Positions 50,825 to 59,601 of a stretch of DNA of 64,000 nt are shown here, piece by piece. The position numbers and the translations under genes were made by a program. The notes beneath the pieces are model-generated. The model was not told where the DNA came from and did not search any database. It saw only the letters and a list, made by a program, of their open reading frames with translations. Source of the stretch: Limimaricola pyoseonensis (GTDB lineage: Bacteria > Pseudomonadota > Alphaproteobacteria > Rhodobacterales > Rhodobacteraceae); NCBI RefSeq assembly GCF_900102015.1, contig NZ_FNAT01000001.1, positions 1 through 64,000 on the forward strand. Direction: 5' to 3'. Numbering within the stretch: the first letter of the stretch is position 1; each line of letters opens with the position of its first letter.

Positions 50825-51508
50825 TCAGTCGCGCCGGGCCTCCAGATCGCCCAGAGTCCGGCCCGGCTCGTCGACGAAGAGCTGCGGCAGCACGCTCAGC
50901 GTCGCGATCCGGTCGACCCGGATGTCGGCGAAGTCGCGGCGCGTCTCGCTCCAGCCCGTCAGGGTCCAGACCCGGCCCCAGTAGTCCAGACGCAGCGGCC
51001 TGAGCACATCCACTTCCGGCACCGCCTGCGGGCCGGCCTGCGCCGTTACCGCGACGCGGATCTTCTGCCGGGCCCGGATCGCGGCGCGCAGGCTGGCCAC
51101 GTGCCGGAACCCCGCCACCGCGTCGCCGATCCTCGGGCCGCGCCCGAGCCAGCCCGGCGCCGCGTCGAGCCGGTCCTCCGGCAGCGCCGCGTCGATCCGC
51201 GACAGCAGCGACCGCGCCGCCTCCTGCTGTTCGGGGTCGCCCGAGCGCGCCACCGCCGCCAGCCCGAGATGCAGCGCCTCGAGCTCGGTGCCGCTGAGGT
51301 TCATCGGCGGCAGGGTGATGGCGGCCGCGGCGCGATATCCCAGCCCGCGCCGGCCCTCGATCGGGACGCCCGCGGCAATCAGCGCATCCATGTCCCGGTA
51401 GATCGTGCGCAGCGAGGTGCCGAGCCTGCGGGCGAGATCCTCGGCCCGGTGCAGCCGGCCGTCGCGCAGGATGCGGATCATTTCGACGAGACGGTCGGAG
51501 CGGGTCAT
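50825..51508 (-). CDS. YafY-type HTH/WYL transcriptional regulator
   Basis: 227-residue DNA-binding protein. The N-terminal HTH_11 winged helix (residues 1-60: RLHRAEDLARRLGTSLRTIYRDM) is followed by a linker and a C-terminal WYL domain (LRPLRLDYWGRVWTLTGWSE, FADIRVDRIATL), thought to sense ligands. It is probably a repressor. Two tandem inverted repeats lie 23-56 bp upstream of its start, suggesting autoregulation. It converges on the ABC ATPase gene with a 16-bp gap and diverges from tatA. Confidence 0.92.
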   Translation of the reverse strand: MTRSDRLVEMIRILRDGRLHRAEDLARRLGTSLRTIYRDMDALIAAGVPIEGRRGLGYRAAAAITLPPMNLSGTELEALHLGLAAVARSGDPEQQEAARSLLSRIDAALPEDRLDAAPGWLGRGPRIGDAVAGFRHVASLRAAIRARQKIRVAVTAQAGPQAVPEVDVLRPLRLDYWGRVWTLTGWSETRRDFADIRVDRIATLSVLPQLFVDEPGRTLGDLEARRD

Positions 51509-51530
51509 GCGGGCCTCTGGCGGCTGCTAC

Positions 51531-51564
51531 TGACAGAATTCTGGCAACTGACAGTCTGGTGTCA
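51531..51564. promoter_or_regulatory. Tandem TGACA-N6-TGTCA operators
   Basis: Two inverted repeats in register: TGACA-GAATTC-TGGCA (51531-51546) and TGACA-GTCTGG-TGTCA (51549-51564), centres 18 bp apart, just upstream of the WYL regulator ATG. This is the likely binding site of that regulator (inference from position and symmetry). Confidence 0.6.
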
Positions 51565-51685
51565 ATAAAAGTGTGCCGCCGGCCCGCTCGCCCGTCCCCG
51601 GGCCCTTTCAAGAGCGCCGCGCTGCGCGTATCTGGAGGACGCGAGACGTCACCGGCCCGGAAGGGCCGCAGTTTGGAGAGACGCC

Positions 51686-51898
51686 ATGCTCAACAACATT
51701 GGCCTTCCGGGCCTTCTTCTGATCGCCGTCGTGGTGCTGGTGCTGTTCGGCCGCGGCAAGATCTCGTCGCTGATGGGCGAGGTCGGCAAGGGAATCACCG
51801 CCTTCAAGCGCGGCGTCGACGACGGCAAGCGCGAGCTTGACGACCAGTCGCAGACCGTCGACGAGGCGGGCACCGTCAAGGACAAGGACCGGGTCTGA
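51686..51898 (+). CDS. tatA: Sec-independent protein translocase TatA
   Basis: Pore-forming subunit of the twin-arginine translocase. One N-terminal helix ([14 protein letters not shown]), the conserved FGRGKI hinge and an amphipathic helix ([18 protein letters not shown]) precede a charged tail. 70 residues. It is first of tatABC and probably transcribed from the gap shared with the WYL regulator. Confidence 0.95.
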   Translation: MLNNIGLPGLLLIAVVVLVLFGRGKISSLMGEVGKGITAFKRGVDDGKRELDDQSQTVDEAGTVKDKDRV

Positions 51899-51924
51899 GG
51901 GCCGCCGCAGCAGGATAGACCGAC

Positions 51925-52398
51925 ATGTTCGATCTTGGCTGGACCGAGCTGCTTCTGATCGGGATCGTGGCGCTGATCGTGGTCGGCCCCAAGGACCTGC
52001 CGGGCATGTTCCGCACGGTCGGGCGCTTTACCGGCAAGGCGAAGGCCATGGCGCGGGAGTTCTCGCGCGCCATGGAGGATGCCGCCGATGAAAGCGGCGT
52101 GCGCGACATCCAGAAGACGATCCGCGCCGCCGCCGACCCGAAGGAGTTCGGCACCGACAAGCTGAAGAAGAGCCTCGCGGCAGACGATGCCGGCGGGCTC
52201 TCCGAGGAGCGCGCCGAGGCCAAGCGCAAGGTCGAGGCCGCGACGGCCAAGGCCGCCGCCGAGCGCCGCGCCCGCGAAGCCGAGGCGCCGACCCCCGAGG
52301 AGATGGCCGACCTCGAGCCCGAGCCGATCAGCGCGCCGGCCGAGGCGCTCGAGACGGCCGAGGACGCCCCCGCCCGCAAGGATGACGACAGATCATGA
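51925..52398 (+). CDS. tatB: Sec-independent protein translocase TatB
   Basis: Receptor subunit that works with TatC. The N-terminal [27 protein letters not shown] motif carries the Glu and hinge-Pro typical of TatB. The following amphipathic helix and a long Ala/Glu/Arg coiled-coil-like tail ([19 protein letters not shown]) make 157 residues. Its stop overlaps the tatC start by 4 bp. Confidence 0.94.
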   Translation: MFDLGWTELLLIGIVALIVVGPKDLPGMFRTVGRFTGKAKAMAREFSRAMEDAADESGVRDIQKTIRAAADPKEFGTDKLKKSLAADDAGGLSEERAEAKRKVEAATAKAAAERRAREAEAPTPEEMADLEPEPISAPAEALETAEDAPARKDDDRS

Positions 52399-53243
52399 GC
52401 CCCGTTGACGAGATCGAGGACAGCTCCGCGCCGCTGATCGAGCATCTGGCCGAGCTTCGCACCCGGCTGATCCGCTCGCTTCTGGCCTTCGTGGCCGGCA
52501 TGGCGGTGAGCTTCGCGGTGTGGAACCCGATCTTCGACTTCCTCACCCGCCCGCTCTGCGCCGCGATGGAGCAGCGCGGCCAGGACGATTGCGGCCTGAT
52601 CCTGATCGCCTTGCAGGAAGGCTTCTTCGTCGCGGTCTCGATCTCCATGCTGGGCGGGCTGGTGCTGGCCTTCCCGGTCATCTCCTACCAGATGTGGCGC
52701 TTCGTGGCGCCCGGCCTCTACCGGTCCGAGAAGGGCGCCTTCCTTCCCTTCCTCGTGGCCTCGCCCTTCATGTTCTTCCTCGGCGCGGCCTTCGCCTACT
52801 ACGTGGTGACGCCGCTGGCCTTCGACTTCTTCTTGGGCTTCCAGCAGCCCGGAAGCCTTGTCGACGGGCCCGAATCCGAGACAGCCGTGGCCGGCATCGC
52901 CTTCCAGGGCTCGGCGCAGGCCTACCTGTCGCTGACCATCAAGTTCGTCGTGGCCTTCGGGCTGTGCTTCCAGCTGCCGGTGCTGCTCACGCTGATGGGC
53001 AAGGCGGGTCTGGTCTCCTCCGCGGGCCTCGGCGCGGTCCGCAAATACGCGGTGGTGGCGATCCTGCTGCTGGCCGCTCTGGCGACGCCCCCCGACGTCA
53101 TCAGCCAGGTGATCCTGTTCACCGTGGTCTATGGTCTCTACGAGGTCTCGATCCTGCTGGTCGCCCGCGTCGAGCGCCAGCGCGAGGCCCGGCTCCGGGC
53201 CGAGGGGCTGTGGGTCGAGGACGAGGAGGACGAGCCGAAATGA
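52395..53243 (+). CDS. tatC: Sec-independent protein translocase TatC
   Basis: Six-helix receptor for twin-arginine signal peptides. Conserved pieces are [19 protein letters not shown] at the N-terminus (signal-peptide-binding Glu), [20 protein letters not shown] with the essential Pro, and [14 protein letters not shown]. 282 residues. Start ATG 52395 lies within the tatB stop, and the stop overlaps the next ATG, showing a tightly coupled unit. Confidence 0.96.
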   Translation: MSPVDEIEDSSAPLIEHLAELRTRLIRSLLAFVAGMAVSFAVWNPIFDFLTRPLCAAMEQRGQDDCGLILIALQEGFFVAVSISMLGGLVLAFPVISYQMWRFVAPGLYRSEKGAFLPFLVASPFMFFLGAAFAYYVVTPLAFDFFLGFQQPGSLVDGPESETAVAGIAFQGSAQAYLSLTIKFVVAFGLCFQLPVLLTLMGKAGLVSSAGLGAVRKYAVVAILLLAALATPPDVISQVILFTVVYGLYEVSILLVARVERQREARLRAEGLWVEDEEDEPK

Positions 53244-54082
53244 CCTCTGACCCGCTCGAGCGGATCGCCGCGGCGCTGGAGCGGATCAGCCCGCCGCCGC
53301 GCGAGGCGCCGGATCTCGACCGCGCCCCGGCCTATATGTGGCAGCCCGACCCGGACCGGCTGATCCCGGTGCCGAAGGTCGCGCGGATCGATCTCGACCT
53401 GCTGGTGGGGATCGACCGGGCGCGCGACACGCTTCTGGAGAACACTCGCCGCTTCGCCGCCGGGCTGCCCGCGAACAACGCGCTTTTGTGGGGCGCGCGC
53501 GGCATGGGCAAGTCGAGCCTCGTCAAGGCGGTTCACGGCGCGCTCGAGGCCGATCACCCGCAGCTCAAGATCGTCGAGGTCCAGCGCGAGGACCTGCCCA
53601 CGATCGACCGCTGCCTCTCGGTCCTGCGCGATGCGCCGCAGCGGTTCGTGCTGTTCTGCGACGACCTGTCCTTCGGCCATGACGACGCGCATTACAAATC
53701 GCTCAAGGCGGTGCTCGACGGTGGCATCGAGGGCCGGCCCGACAACGTGGTGCTCTACGCCACCTCGAACCGCCGCCACCTGATGCCGCGCGACATGATC
53801 GAGAACGAGCGCTCCACCGCGATCAGCCCGTCCGAGGCGGTCGAGGAAAAGGTCTCGCTCTCGGACCGCTTCGGGCTGTGGCTGGGCTTCCATCCCTGCG
53901 CGCAGGACGAGTTCCTGTCGATGATCCGCGGCTATTGCGACGCCTTCGGCCTCGCGGTCCCCGAGGAACGGCTCAAGGCCGAGGCGATCGAATGGCAGGC
54001 GACGCGGGGCGGCCGCTCGGGCCGGGTGGCGTGGCAGTTCTTCACCGATCTCGCCGGCCGCGAAGGGGTGCGGCTGGGCTGA
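53240..54082 (+). CDS. DUF815-family P-loop ATPase
   Basis: 280-residue AAA-type ATPase of the DUF815 family. Walker A is [13 protein letters not shown] (about residues 85-97) and the Walker B-like stretch is [10 protein letters not shown]. The sensor region is [17 protein letters not shown], followed by [15 protein letters not shown], typical of the family. It resembles DnaA- or MoxR-like single-domain ATPases, but function is unknown. It begins in a TGA/ATG overlap with tatC, so co-expression with the Tat translocase is likely. A terminator follows. Confidence 0.88.
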   Translation: MTSDPLERIAAALERISPPPREAPDLDRAPAYMWQPDPDRLIPVPKVARIDLDLLVGIDRARDTLLENTRRFAAGLPANNALLWGARGMGKSSLVKAVHGALEADHPQLKIVEVQREDLPTIDRCLSVLRDAPQRFVLFCDDLSFGHDDAHYKSLKAVLDGGIEGRPDNVVLYATSNRRHLMPRDMIENERSTAISPSEAVEEKVSLSDRFGLWLGFHPCAQDEFLSMIRGYCDAFGLAVPEERLKAEAIEWQATRGGRSGRVAWQFFTDLAGREGVRLG

Positions 54083-54117
54083 GCTTTTGCCTGCCGTTTC
54101 CGGCAAGCCGATGCAAC

Positions 54118-54144
54118 AAAGGCCGCCCCACGGGGGCGGCCTTT
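54118..54144. terminator. Bidirectional intrinsic terminator between tat unit and nlpD-like gene
   Basis: AAAGGCCGCCCC pairs exactly with GGGGCGGCCTTT around an ACG loop. A/T runs on both sides make it work for both convergent units. Confidence 0.88.
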
Positions 54145-54167
54145 CTCGTTCGGGCGGGCGGCACGGA

Positions 54168-55433
54168 TCAGGGCAGGTAGTTGGTCGGGTCCTGGCTGTC
54201 CATGCCCTTGCGGACCTCGAAATGCAGGATGCTGGGCTCGCCCGGCTTCACCTTGCCGATGGTCTGCCCCTTGGCGACGGAGGCGCCGCGCTCGACCGTC
54301 AGGTCGACCACATGGGTGTAGACCGTCAGCAGCCCGTCGGGATGCCGGATCACCACGATCTGGATACCTTCGGTGTTGGTGGTGATCGCCGCCACCGTGC
54401 CTGCGGCCGCGGCCTTGACCGGGCTTCCGGCCGGCGCGCCGATGTCGATGCCGTCGTTGCGGCCCTTGGCATAGGCGCGGATGATGCTGCCCTGGGCGGG
54501 CATCGCCATCGGCGCGTCCTTCGGCTTGGCGGCCTCGGCCACGGGCTGCGGCGTGGGCGGCGCGGCCGGCTCCGGCGCCGCCTCGGTCGGCGTGGCGGCG
54601 GGCTCGGCCTCGGGCAGCGGCGTCGCGGCCGAGGGCGGCGTCGGGGTCGGGCTGCCCTGGCCGGGCTGGCTGACCGGCGCGGCTGCGGGCCGCGCAGCGC
54701 CGCCCGGCGGGATCAGCAGGAACTGGCCCTCGCGCACCACGAGGTCGGGGCCGAGCCCGTTCCATTCGGCGAGGCTGCGCACCGGCACGTTGTAGAGCCG
54801 CGCGACCGAGTAGGCGGTCTCGCCGCGGGTCACCTGGTGGCGCACCGGCTCTTGCCCGGTCTGCGGCGCCGGGCGCGTCTGCTGGGCGGCCGGGGCGGGC
54901 GAGGCGGCGGCGCTGCTCGCGGCCGGGCTCTGCGGCGCGGCGGCCGGCTGCTGCGGGGCGGCGCGGTCGATCGCGGCGCCGGCCAGCGTGGTCACGTCGA
55001 TCCGGCCGGTGCTGACCGGGGGCGTCGCGGCGCTGCCGGGCAGGATCGGGCCGGTGCCGACCGCGCCGGTGGCCGGCGAGGGTTCGGCCACGCGGGTCGG
55101 CAGGGCGACGATCTCGTCGCGGCGCAGCCGCGCGTCGGGGGCGACGCCGTTGTAGCGCGCCAGCGCGCCGGCCTCGATGCCGACCCGGCCAGCGACGTCG
55201 GCCAACGTGTCGCCGTCGCGCGCCACCGCCACCTGGTAGTTCGGGTAGGAGATCACGCCGCGGTCGTCGGGGCGCGGCCGCGGCGCCGGGTTCAGCGCCG
55301 CCTGCGAGGTGTCGAAGCCGTTGCCGTAGTCGCGCAGGTCGGGGTCGAAGGGCTCGGCGCAGGCCGAGAGCAGCGCCAGCGCGGTGCCGCAGGAAAGCCA
55401 GCGCAGCGCGGTCCGGGAAGGGGTGTTCTGCAT
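54168..55433 (-). CDS. nlpD: LysM/M23 murein hydrolase-activator lipoprotein, NlpD-like
   Basis: 421-residue lipoprotein (lipobox LLSAC, Cys25). Two LysM-like repeats (about residues 55-100: VARDGDTLADVAGRVGIEAG; about 205-250: TRGETAYSVARLYNVPVRSL) are joined by Pro/Ala-rich linkers. The C-terminal M23 fold (~310-420) has GSIIRAYAKGRNDGIDIGAP and YTHVVDLTVERGASV. Some catalytic metal ligands look altered (HxH is YTHV and the N-terminal site lacks HxxxD spacing), consistent with an amidase activator rather than an endopeptidase. Start 55433 gives the signal peptide. It follows pcm by 58 bp. Confidence 0.9.
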   Translation of the reverse strand: MQNTPSRTALRWLSCGTALALLSACAEPFDPDLRDYGNGFDTSQAALNPAPRPRPDDRGVISYPNYQVAVARDGDTLADVAGRVGIEAGALARYNGVAPDARLRRDEIVALPTRVAEPSPATGAVGTGPILPGSAATPPVSTGRIDVTTLAGAAIDRAAPQQPAAAPQSPAASSAAASPAPAAQQTRPAPQTGQEPVRHQVTRGETAYSVARLYNVPVRSLAEWNGLGPDLVVREGQFLLIPPGGAARPAAAPVSQPGQGSPTPTPPSAATPLPEAEPAATPTEAAPEPAAPPTPQPVAEAAKPKDAPMAMPAQGSIIRAYAKGRNDGIDIGAPAGSPVKAAAAGTVAAITTNTEGIQIVVIRHPDGLLTVYTHVVDLTVERGASVAKGQTIGKVKPGEPSILHFEVRKGMDSQDPTNYLP

Positions 55434-55491
55434 CGATATGTCCTCGGTTCCGTCCCCCGTGTGACCCGGGGTTGTTGCGGGCATGCGCCCT

Positions 55492-56133
55492 TCAGTCCTG
55501 TCCCAGCCCTTCCACGAGCGGCACGAAGCGCACCGACCGCAGCTCCTCGTAGTCGAAGCCGCTTTCGGTGCGGGTGACCCGGATCAGGCTCTGGACCGCG
55601 TCGGACTGGCCGACCGGCAGCACCATGATACCGCCGGGCCTGAGCTGGGCCAAGAGCGGGCCGGGCGGATCCTCGGCCGCCGCCGTGACGACGATCCGGT
55701 CGAACGGGGCCTGCTCGGGCAGCCCGAAGGAGCCGTCGGCGGTGATCGCGGTGATGTTGGGCAGGTCCATCTCGGCGAAGATGCCGCGCGCCTCTGTCAC
55801 GAGGCTGCGGAAGCGGTCCACCGTGTAGACCCGCCGCGCCAGCTGGCTCAGGATCGCCGCCTGGTAGCCCGAGCCGCAGCCCACCTCGAGCACCTTGTCG
55901 CGCGGCTGCACGTCGAGCGCCTGCGTCATCAGCCCGACCACCGAGGGCTGGCTGATGGTCTGGCCGCAGGCGATCGGCAGCGGCATGTCGGCATAGGCGC
56001 GCTCGGCGAAGAGGCCCTTCACGAAGCGCGCCCGGTCGATCTTCTCCATCGCCTCCAGCACCCGCGCATCCGTCACCCCGTGCGAGCGGAGCGCGTAGAG
56101 GAAGCGCATCTTGGCGTCGGCGTCGAAGCTCAT
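55492..56133 (-). CDS. pcm: Protein-L-isoaspartate O-methyltransferase
   Basis: SAM-dependent repair methyltransferase for isoaspartyl residues in damaged proteins. The SAM loop [17 protein letters not shown], the substrate region [18 protein letters not shown] and [15 protein letters not shown] are present. 213 residues. It overlaps the surE stop by 4 bp (ATGA), the classic surE-pcm pairing. Confidence 0.94.
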   Translation of the reverse strand: MSFDADAKMRFLYALRSHGVTDARVLEAMEKIDRARFVKGLFAERAYADMPLPIACGQTISQPSVVGLMTQALDVQPRDKVLEVGCGSGYQAAILSQLARRVYTVDRFRSLVTEARGIFAEMDLPNITAITADGSFGLPEQAPFDRIVVTAAAEDPPGPLLAQLRPGGIMVLPVGQSDAVQSLIRVTRTESGFDYEELRSVRFVPLVEGLGQD

Positions 56134-56930
56134 CCGGCGGTGTCCTCCAGCGCGCTTCTGGCGCGGTCGAGCGCATCATGCGCGGTCAGGTCGGCCCGCA
56201 TCGGCACGACCGAGATGTAGCCGTCGAGATTGTCCTGCGCGTCGGTGCCGGGCCCGGTGGGGATGTCCTGCCGGCCGCCGCGAATCCACAGGAAGCGCCG
56301 CCCCGAGGGCGAGACATGCGGCTCGACGCCGAAGGCGGTTTCGCGCCGAAACCCTTGCCGGCCGACCTTGAGCCCCCGCACCTCGGCGGCCGGAAGCGCC
56401 GGGAAGTTCACGTTGTAGAACAGCTGGTAGTCGGCCTCGTTGTCCCAAGGCGCGCGATCGAGCAGGCGCCGCACCGTGGCCGCGCCATGCCTGCGGGCGG
56501 CCTCGAACGGGTCGTCGAGGCGCAAATTGGCGGTGCCGTAATACTGCGACAGCGCGATCGCCGGCAGGCCGTGCAGCGCCGCCTCCATCGCGCCGCCGAT
56601 CGTGCCGGAATACATCGCGTTCTCGGCGGCGTTGTTGCCGCGGTTCACGCCCGACAGCACGAGGTCCGGCGCGCCGTCCGAGAGCACGTCGTGCAGCCCC
56701 GCCAGCACGCAGTCGGCCGGGCTGCCCTCGGCCGCGAAGCGGCGGGGGCCCAGCTCGGCGATCATGGTGGGGTGGGTGTAGGAGATGCAATGCGCCACGC
56801 CCGACTGCTCGAAGGCCGGCGCCACCACCCAGACCTCGCCGGAGGGGCCGGCGATCTCGGCGGCGATCTCCTCGAGCACCTGCAGGCCCGGTGCGTTGAT
56901 GCCGTCGTCATTGGTGATGAGAATGCGCAT
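56130..56930 (-). CDS. surE: 5'/3'-nucleotidase SurE
   Basis: Metal-dependent nucleotidase and stationary-phase survival protein. Metal ligands sit in [16 protein letters not shown], and [20 protein letters not shown] and YNVNFPALP are conserved. 266 residues from ATG 56930, preceded by AGGGGG. The frame is open to 57062, but that extension is not supported. It is followed by pcm and nlpD, the standard alphaproteobacterial order. Confidence 0.95.
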   Translation of the reverse strand: MRILITNDDGINAPGLQVLEEIAAEIAGPSGEVWVVAPAFEQSGVAHCISYTHPTMIAELGPRRFAAEGSPADCVLAGLHDVLSDGAPDLVLSGVNRGNNAAENAMYSGTIGGAMEAALHGLPAIALSQYYGTANLRLDDPFEAARRHGAATVRRLLDRAPWDNEADYQLFYNVNFPALPAAEVRGLKVGRQGFRRETAFGVEPHVSPSGRRFLWIRGGRQDIPTGPGTDAQDNLDGYISVVPMRADLTAHDALDRARSALEDTAG

Positions 56931-57021
56931 GAAGCCCCCTTTGCCGCGCCCTTGATAGGTGAGGGCGGGAAAGGCGGCAAGCATTGCGCGCGGGGCGACG
57001 GCAGCCCGCCGCCCGCGCGGG

Positions 57022-57672
57022 TCAGCCGAGGATCTCCGGCAGCAGCCGCGCGGCCTCGGCATGGATGTCGGCCAGACCGTCGCGGCTCTCGCCGGGGTAG
57101 AAGCGGGCGCGGGTCGCGGTCGGCATCGGCCGCGGCTCGAGAATGCGGACCACGGGGCCGGTCTTGGCGGTTTCCGCCTGCCAGCTGCGCACCAGCGCCA
57201 TCTGCGCCGCCTTGGTGGTGCCGTAATGGCCGAAGAACTTCTCGCCGCCGCGCGGGTCGTCGAAGAACACCGCGCGCCCGGTCAGCCCCAGCAGCGGCGC
57301 GACGTAGGAGACGAGCCGCGCCGTGGCCCGCAGGTTCACCGCGATCGAGCGGTCGAGGTCCTTGTCGGCCAGGTGCGGGGTCGGGGCGAGGGGGCCGGCA
57401 TGGATCGCGGTGTGGACCCACATGTCGAGCCCGCCCCAGCGGTCGTGGATCGAGCGGCAGAGCTGCTGCATCGCCTCGGGCACGGTCACGTCCATCGGTG
57501 CCAGCGTCGCCTGGCCGCCGGCGGCGCGGATGCGGTCGTCGAGCTCCTCGAGCGCGCCGGTGGTGCGGCCCACGGCGACGATGTGGCGGCCCGGCGCCAG
57601 CGCCTCGGCCAGCGCCGCGCCGAGGCCGCGCGTCGCGCCGGTGATCAGGACCGGTTTCGGGGTCTCGGTCAT
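57022..57672 (-). CDS. Short-chain dehydrogenase/reductase coupled to sulfotransferase
   Basis: 216-residue SDR. The NAD(P) loop [16 protein letters not shown] is canonical, and NAVHTAIH-like loop [10 protein letters not shown] and [11 protein letters not shown] (YxxxK) follow. The catalytic Ser position before YxxxK reads [11 protein letters not shown] and seems replaced. ATG 57672 overlaps the upstream sulfotransferase-like stop by 4 bp. Substrate unknown. surE lies 91 bp downstream and may be read through. Confidence 0.87.
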   Translation of the reverse strand: MTETPKPVLITGATRGLGAALAEALAPGRHIVAVGRTTGALEELDDRIRAAGGQATLAPMDVTVPEAMQQLCRSIHDRWGGLDMWVHTAIHAGPLAPTPHLADKDLDRSIAVNLRATARLVSYVAPLLGLTGRAVFFDDPRGGEKFFGHYGTTKAAQMALVRSWQAETAKTGPVVRILEPRPMPTATRARFYPGESRDGLADIHAEAARLLPEILG

Positions 57673-58259
57673 GGGGTGGCTCCTGTCTCGGATGTCGCGT
57701 TGTGGCGCGTCATGAGTTCGGCGCGCGCCGCCGTCAAGTCGCCCTCGGCCCCGATCCAGTCGATCAGGCGGTCGAAATCGGTCTCGAGCGTCTCGAGGCG
57801 CATCTGCATGACATGCGCGCGGGTGGCGAGGAAACCCTCGATATTGGCCGTGACGGTGTCGACGTAGTCGCGGCAGGTGTCGATCAGCGGCCGGTTCGGC
57901 GCGCGGCGCGCCGCGCCGGCGAGGATGTCCTGCCGGTAGGCCCTGAGGATGCCTTGGTTGGCGCGGCGGGCGAAGCTTTGGGCCACGGCCTCGGGGTCGC
58001 GCGTCAGGTGCACGTATGCGGCGCGATCGCCCCAGTCCCGCGCGAGGCGGCCCAGAAACCAGCTCAGCCGGTTGTCGCATTCGATGTGGCGCGGCGGATA
58101 GGCGAGGCGGTCGGGGCCGGTCAGGTGGGTGCGGCTTTCATGCGCCGCGCTCCAGTTGCTGAGATGGCCGCAGGCCCGCGCCAGCGTGGTCGAGCCGCAG
58201 CGGCCGGTGCAGAGCACCAGCACCCGGTCCGGGACATCGGTGGAGGACGCGGCGCACAT
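57669..58259 (-). CDS. Sulfotransferase-like P-loop protein
   Basis: 196-residue protein with the 5'-PSB-type phosphate loop VLCTGRCGSTTLARAC (residues 14-30) and a 3'-PB-like region YVHLTRDPEAVAQSFARR, typical of PAPS-dependent sulfotransferases. HESRTHL and NRLSWFLGRLARDWG may line the acceptor site. It is shorter than most sulfotransferases, so it could be a minimal form. Overlap with the SDR gene suggests a shared pathway. It is divergent from bioY. Confidence 0.78.
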   Translation of the reverse strand: MCAASSTDVPDRVLVLCTGRCGSTTLARACGHLSNWSAAHESRTHLTGPDRLAYPPRHIECDNRLSWFLGRLARDWGDRAAYVHLTRDPEAVAQSFARRANQGILRAYRQDILAGAARRAPNRPLIDTCRDYVDTVTANIEGFLATRAHVMQMRLETLETDFDRLIDWIGAEGDLTAARAELMTRHNATSETGATP

Positions 58260-58363
58260 TGTCTTGCATTTGAAGTATTATCCGGCGGCGGGCAAGGCAT
58301 CGCGTGTTGACCGGCCGGCCGGGGCAGACGCTAGACTGGCGCACCCCATGGAAAGGACCGCCG

Positions 58364-58981
58364 ATGCCCAGATATCAGAGCCTGGTCCGCGCGCTGGCCG
58401 GCCGGGGCGGCATCAGGATGGCCGGCATGGCCTTGGCCGGCGCGCTGCTGGTGGCGCTGGCCGCGCAGATCGACGTGCCGATGTATCCCGTCCCGATGTC
58501 GCTGCAGACGCTGGCGGTCTCGATCGTCGGGCTGACCTTCTCGCCGGGCGCGGCCTTCGCCGCGCTGGCGATCTACCTGTCGCTCGGGGCGGCAGGGCTG
58601 CCGGTCTTCGCGGGCGGCGAGGCCGGGCTCTGGCACCTGGCGGGGCCGACCGCCGGCTACCTCTTCGGCTTCGTGTTCATGGCCTGGCTGACGGCGATGC
58701 TGGTCCGGGCCGGTTGGCGCGGCAGTTTCGGCCGGTACTTCGTCGCGGCGCTTGTTCCCTCGCTGCTCCTGATGGTGCCGGGCGTGCTCTGGCTGAGCTG
58801 GGCGAGCGGTATGACCTTGGCCGAGGCGGTGGCGACGGGCGCGGCCCCGTTTCTCGTCGGCAAGCTGGTGAAGACCGCGCTAGCCGTTCTGGTGGTGCAG
58901 GCGGGCTGGCGCTTCGTCGCGCGGCGCCGGATGGCCCGGCCGCCGCGGCGGCCGGGGCGATCCGTCCTGCCGGAACGGTGA
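58364..58981 (+). CDS. bioY: BioY biotin transporter substrate-binding subunit
   Basis: 205-residue S component of an ECF-type biotin importer, able to work alone or with BioM/BioN. It has six helices and the signature AQIDVPMYPVPMSLQTLAVS and YLSLGAAGLPVFAGG. ATG 58364 follows AAGGA. No bioM or bioN is adjacent. I looked for a BioR-type TTATxxATAA box in the 104-bp upstream gap and did not find one. Confidence 0.94.
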   Translation: MPRYQSLVRALAGRGGIRMAGMALAGALLVALAAQIDVPMYPVPMSLQTLAVSIVGLTFSPGAAFAALAIYLSLGAAGLPVFAGGEAGLWHLAGPTAGYLFGFVFMAWLTAMLVRAGWRGSFGRYFVAALVPSLLLMVPGVLWLSWASGMTLAEAVATGAAPFLVGKLVKTALAVLVVQAGWRFVARRRMARPPRRPGRSVLPER

Positions 58982-59102
58982 CGGTTCATCCGGTCCGCCC
59001 GGTGCGGAGACGCGGGATCGTGCGAGGGAGGCCTTTGTGCGAAGATGGCGGGGTGGCGGCCATGGCCGTCGGAACCCGGCCCAGCCGCGAAAGGCCAACG
59101 CC

Positions 59103-59576
59103 ATGGATTCGCCCGCAAAGCTGCGCACCTGCCTGTGGTTCTACACCCAGGGCGAGGAGGCGGCCCGATTCTATGTCTCGCTGCTGCCGGACAGCCGGAT
59201 CGAGCGGGTCGTGCGGCCCGATGCCGACGCGCCGGCCCGGCTGGTGGAATTTCGCCTGGCCGGGGTGCCCTACATGGTGCTGAACGGCGGCCCGCATCTG
59301 CGGCTGACCGAGGCGGTCTCGATCTCGGTGCTGACCGAGAACCAAGCCGAGACCGACCGGTTGTGGGACGCGCTGCTGGAGGATGGCGGCATACCGGGGC
59401 GCTGCGGCTGGTTGCAGGACAGGTTCGGCCTGTCCTGGCAGGTGGTGCCGGCGGGGCTGCCGCAGCTTCTGGCCTCCGCGGACCGGCCGGCGGTCGGCCG
59501 GGTCACGCAGGCGATGATGGAGATGGGCAAGCTCGAGATCGTCCGCCTCGAGGCCGCCTTCGCGGACCGGGCGTGA
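59103..59576 (+). CDS. PhnB-like VOC family protein
   Basis: 157-residue VOC-fold protein of the 3-demethylubiquinone-9 3-methyltransferase-named (PhnB-like) group, with RTCLWFYTQGEEAARFYVSL, YMVLNGGPHLRLTEAVSIS and GRCGWLQDRFGLSWQVVP. The methyltransferase name is historical and no SAM site exists. ATG 59103 (MDSPAKLRT) is preferred to upstream in-frame starts. Substrate unknown. It converges on purF with 25 bp between. Confidence 0.86.
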   Translation: MDSPAKLRTCLWFYTQGEEAARFYVSLLPDSRIERVVRPDADAPARLVEFRLAGVPYMVLNGGPHLRLTEAVSISVLTENQAETDRLWDALLEDGGIPGRCGWLQDRFGLSWQVVPAGLPQLLASADRPAVGRVTQAMMEMGKLEIVRLEAAFADRA

Positions 59577-59601
59577 GGCCCGGCCCGAAACGCGGCCCGT
59601 T

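Noticed and set aside
58260-58363. BioR box upstream of bioY
   Set aside because: The expected TTATxxATAA inverted repeat is not present; only a partial ATTATC is seen.
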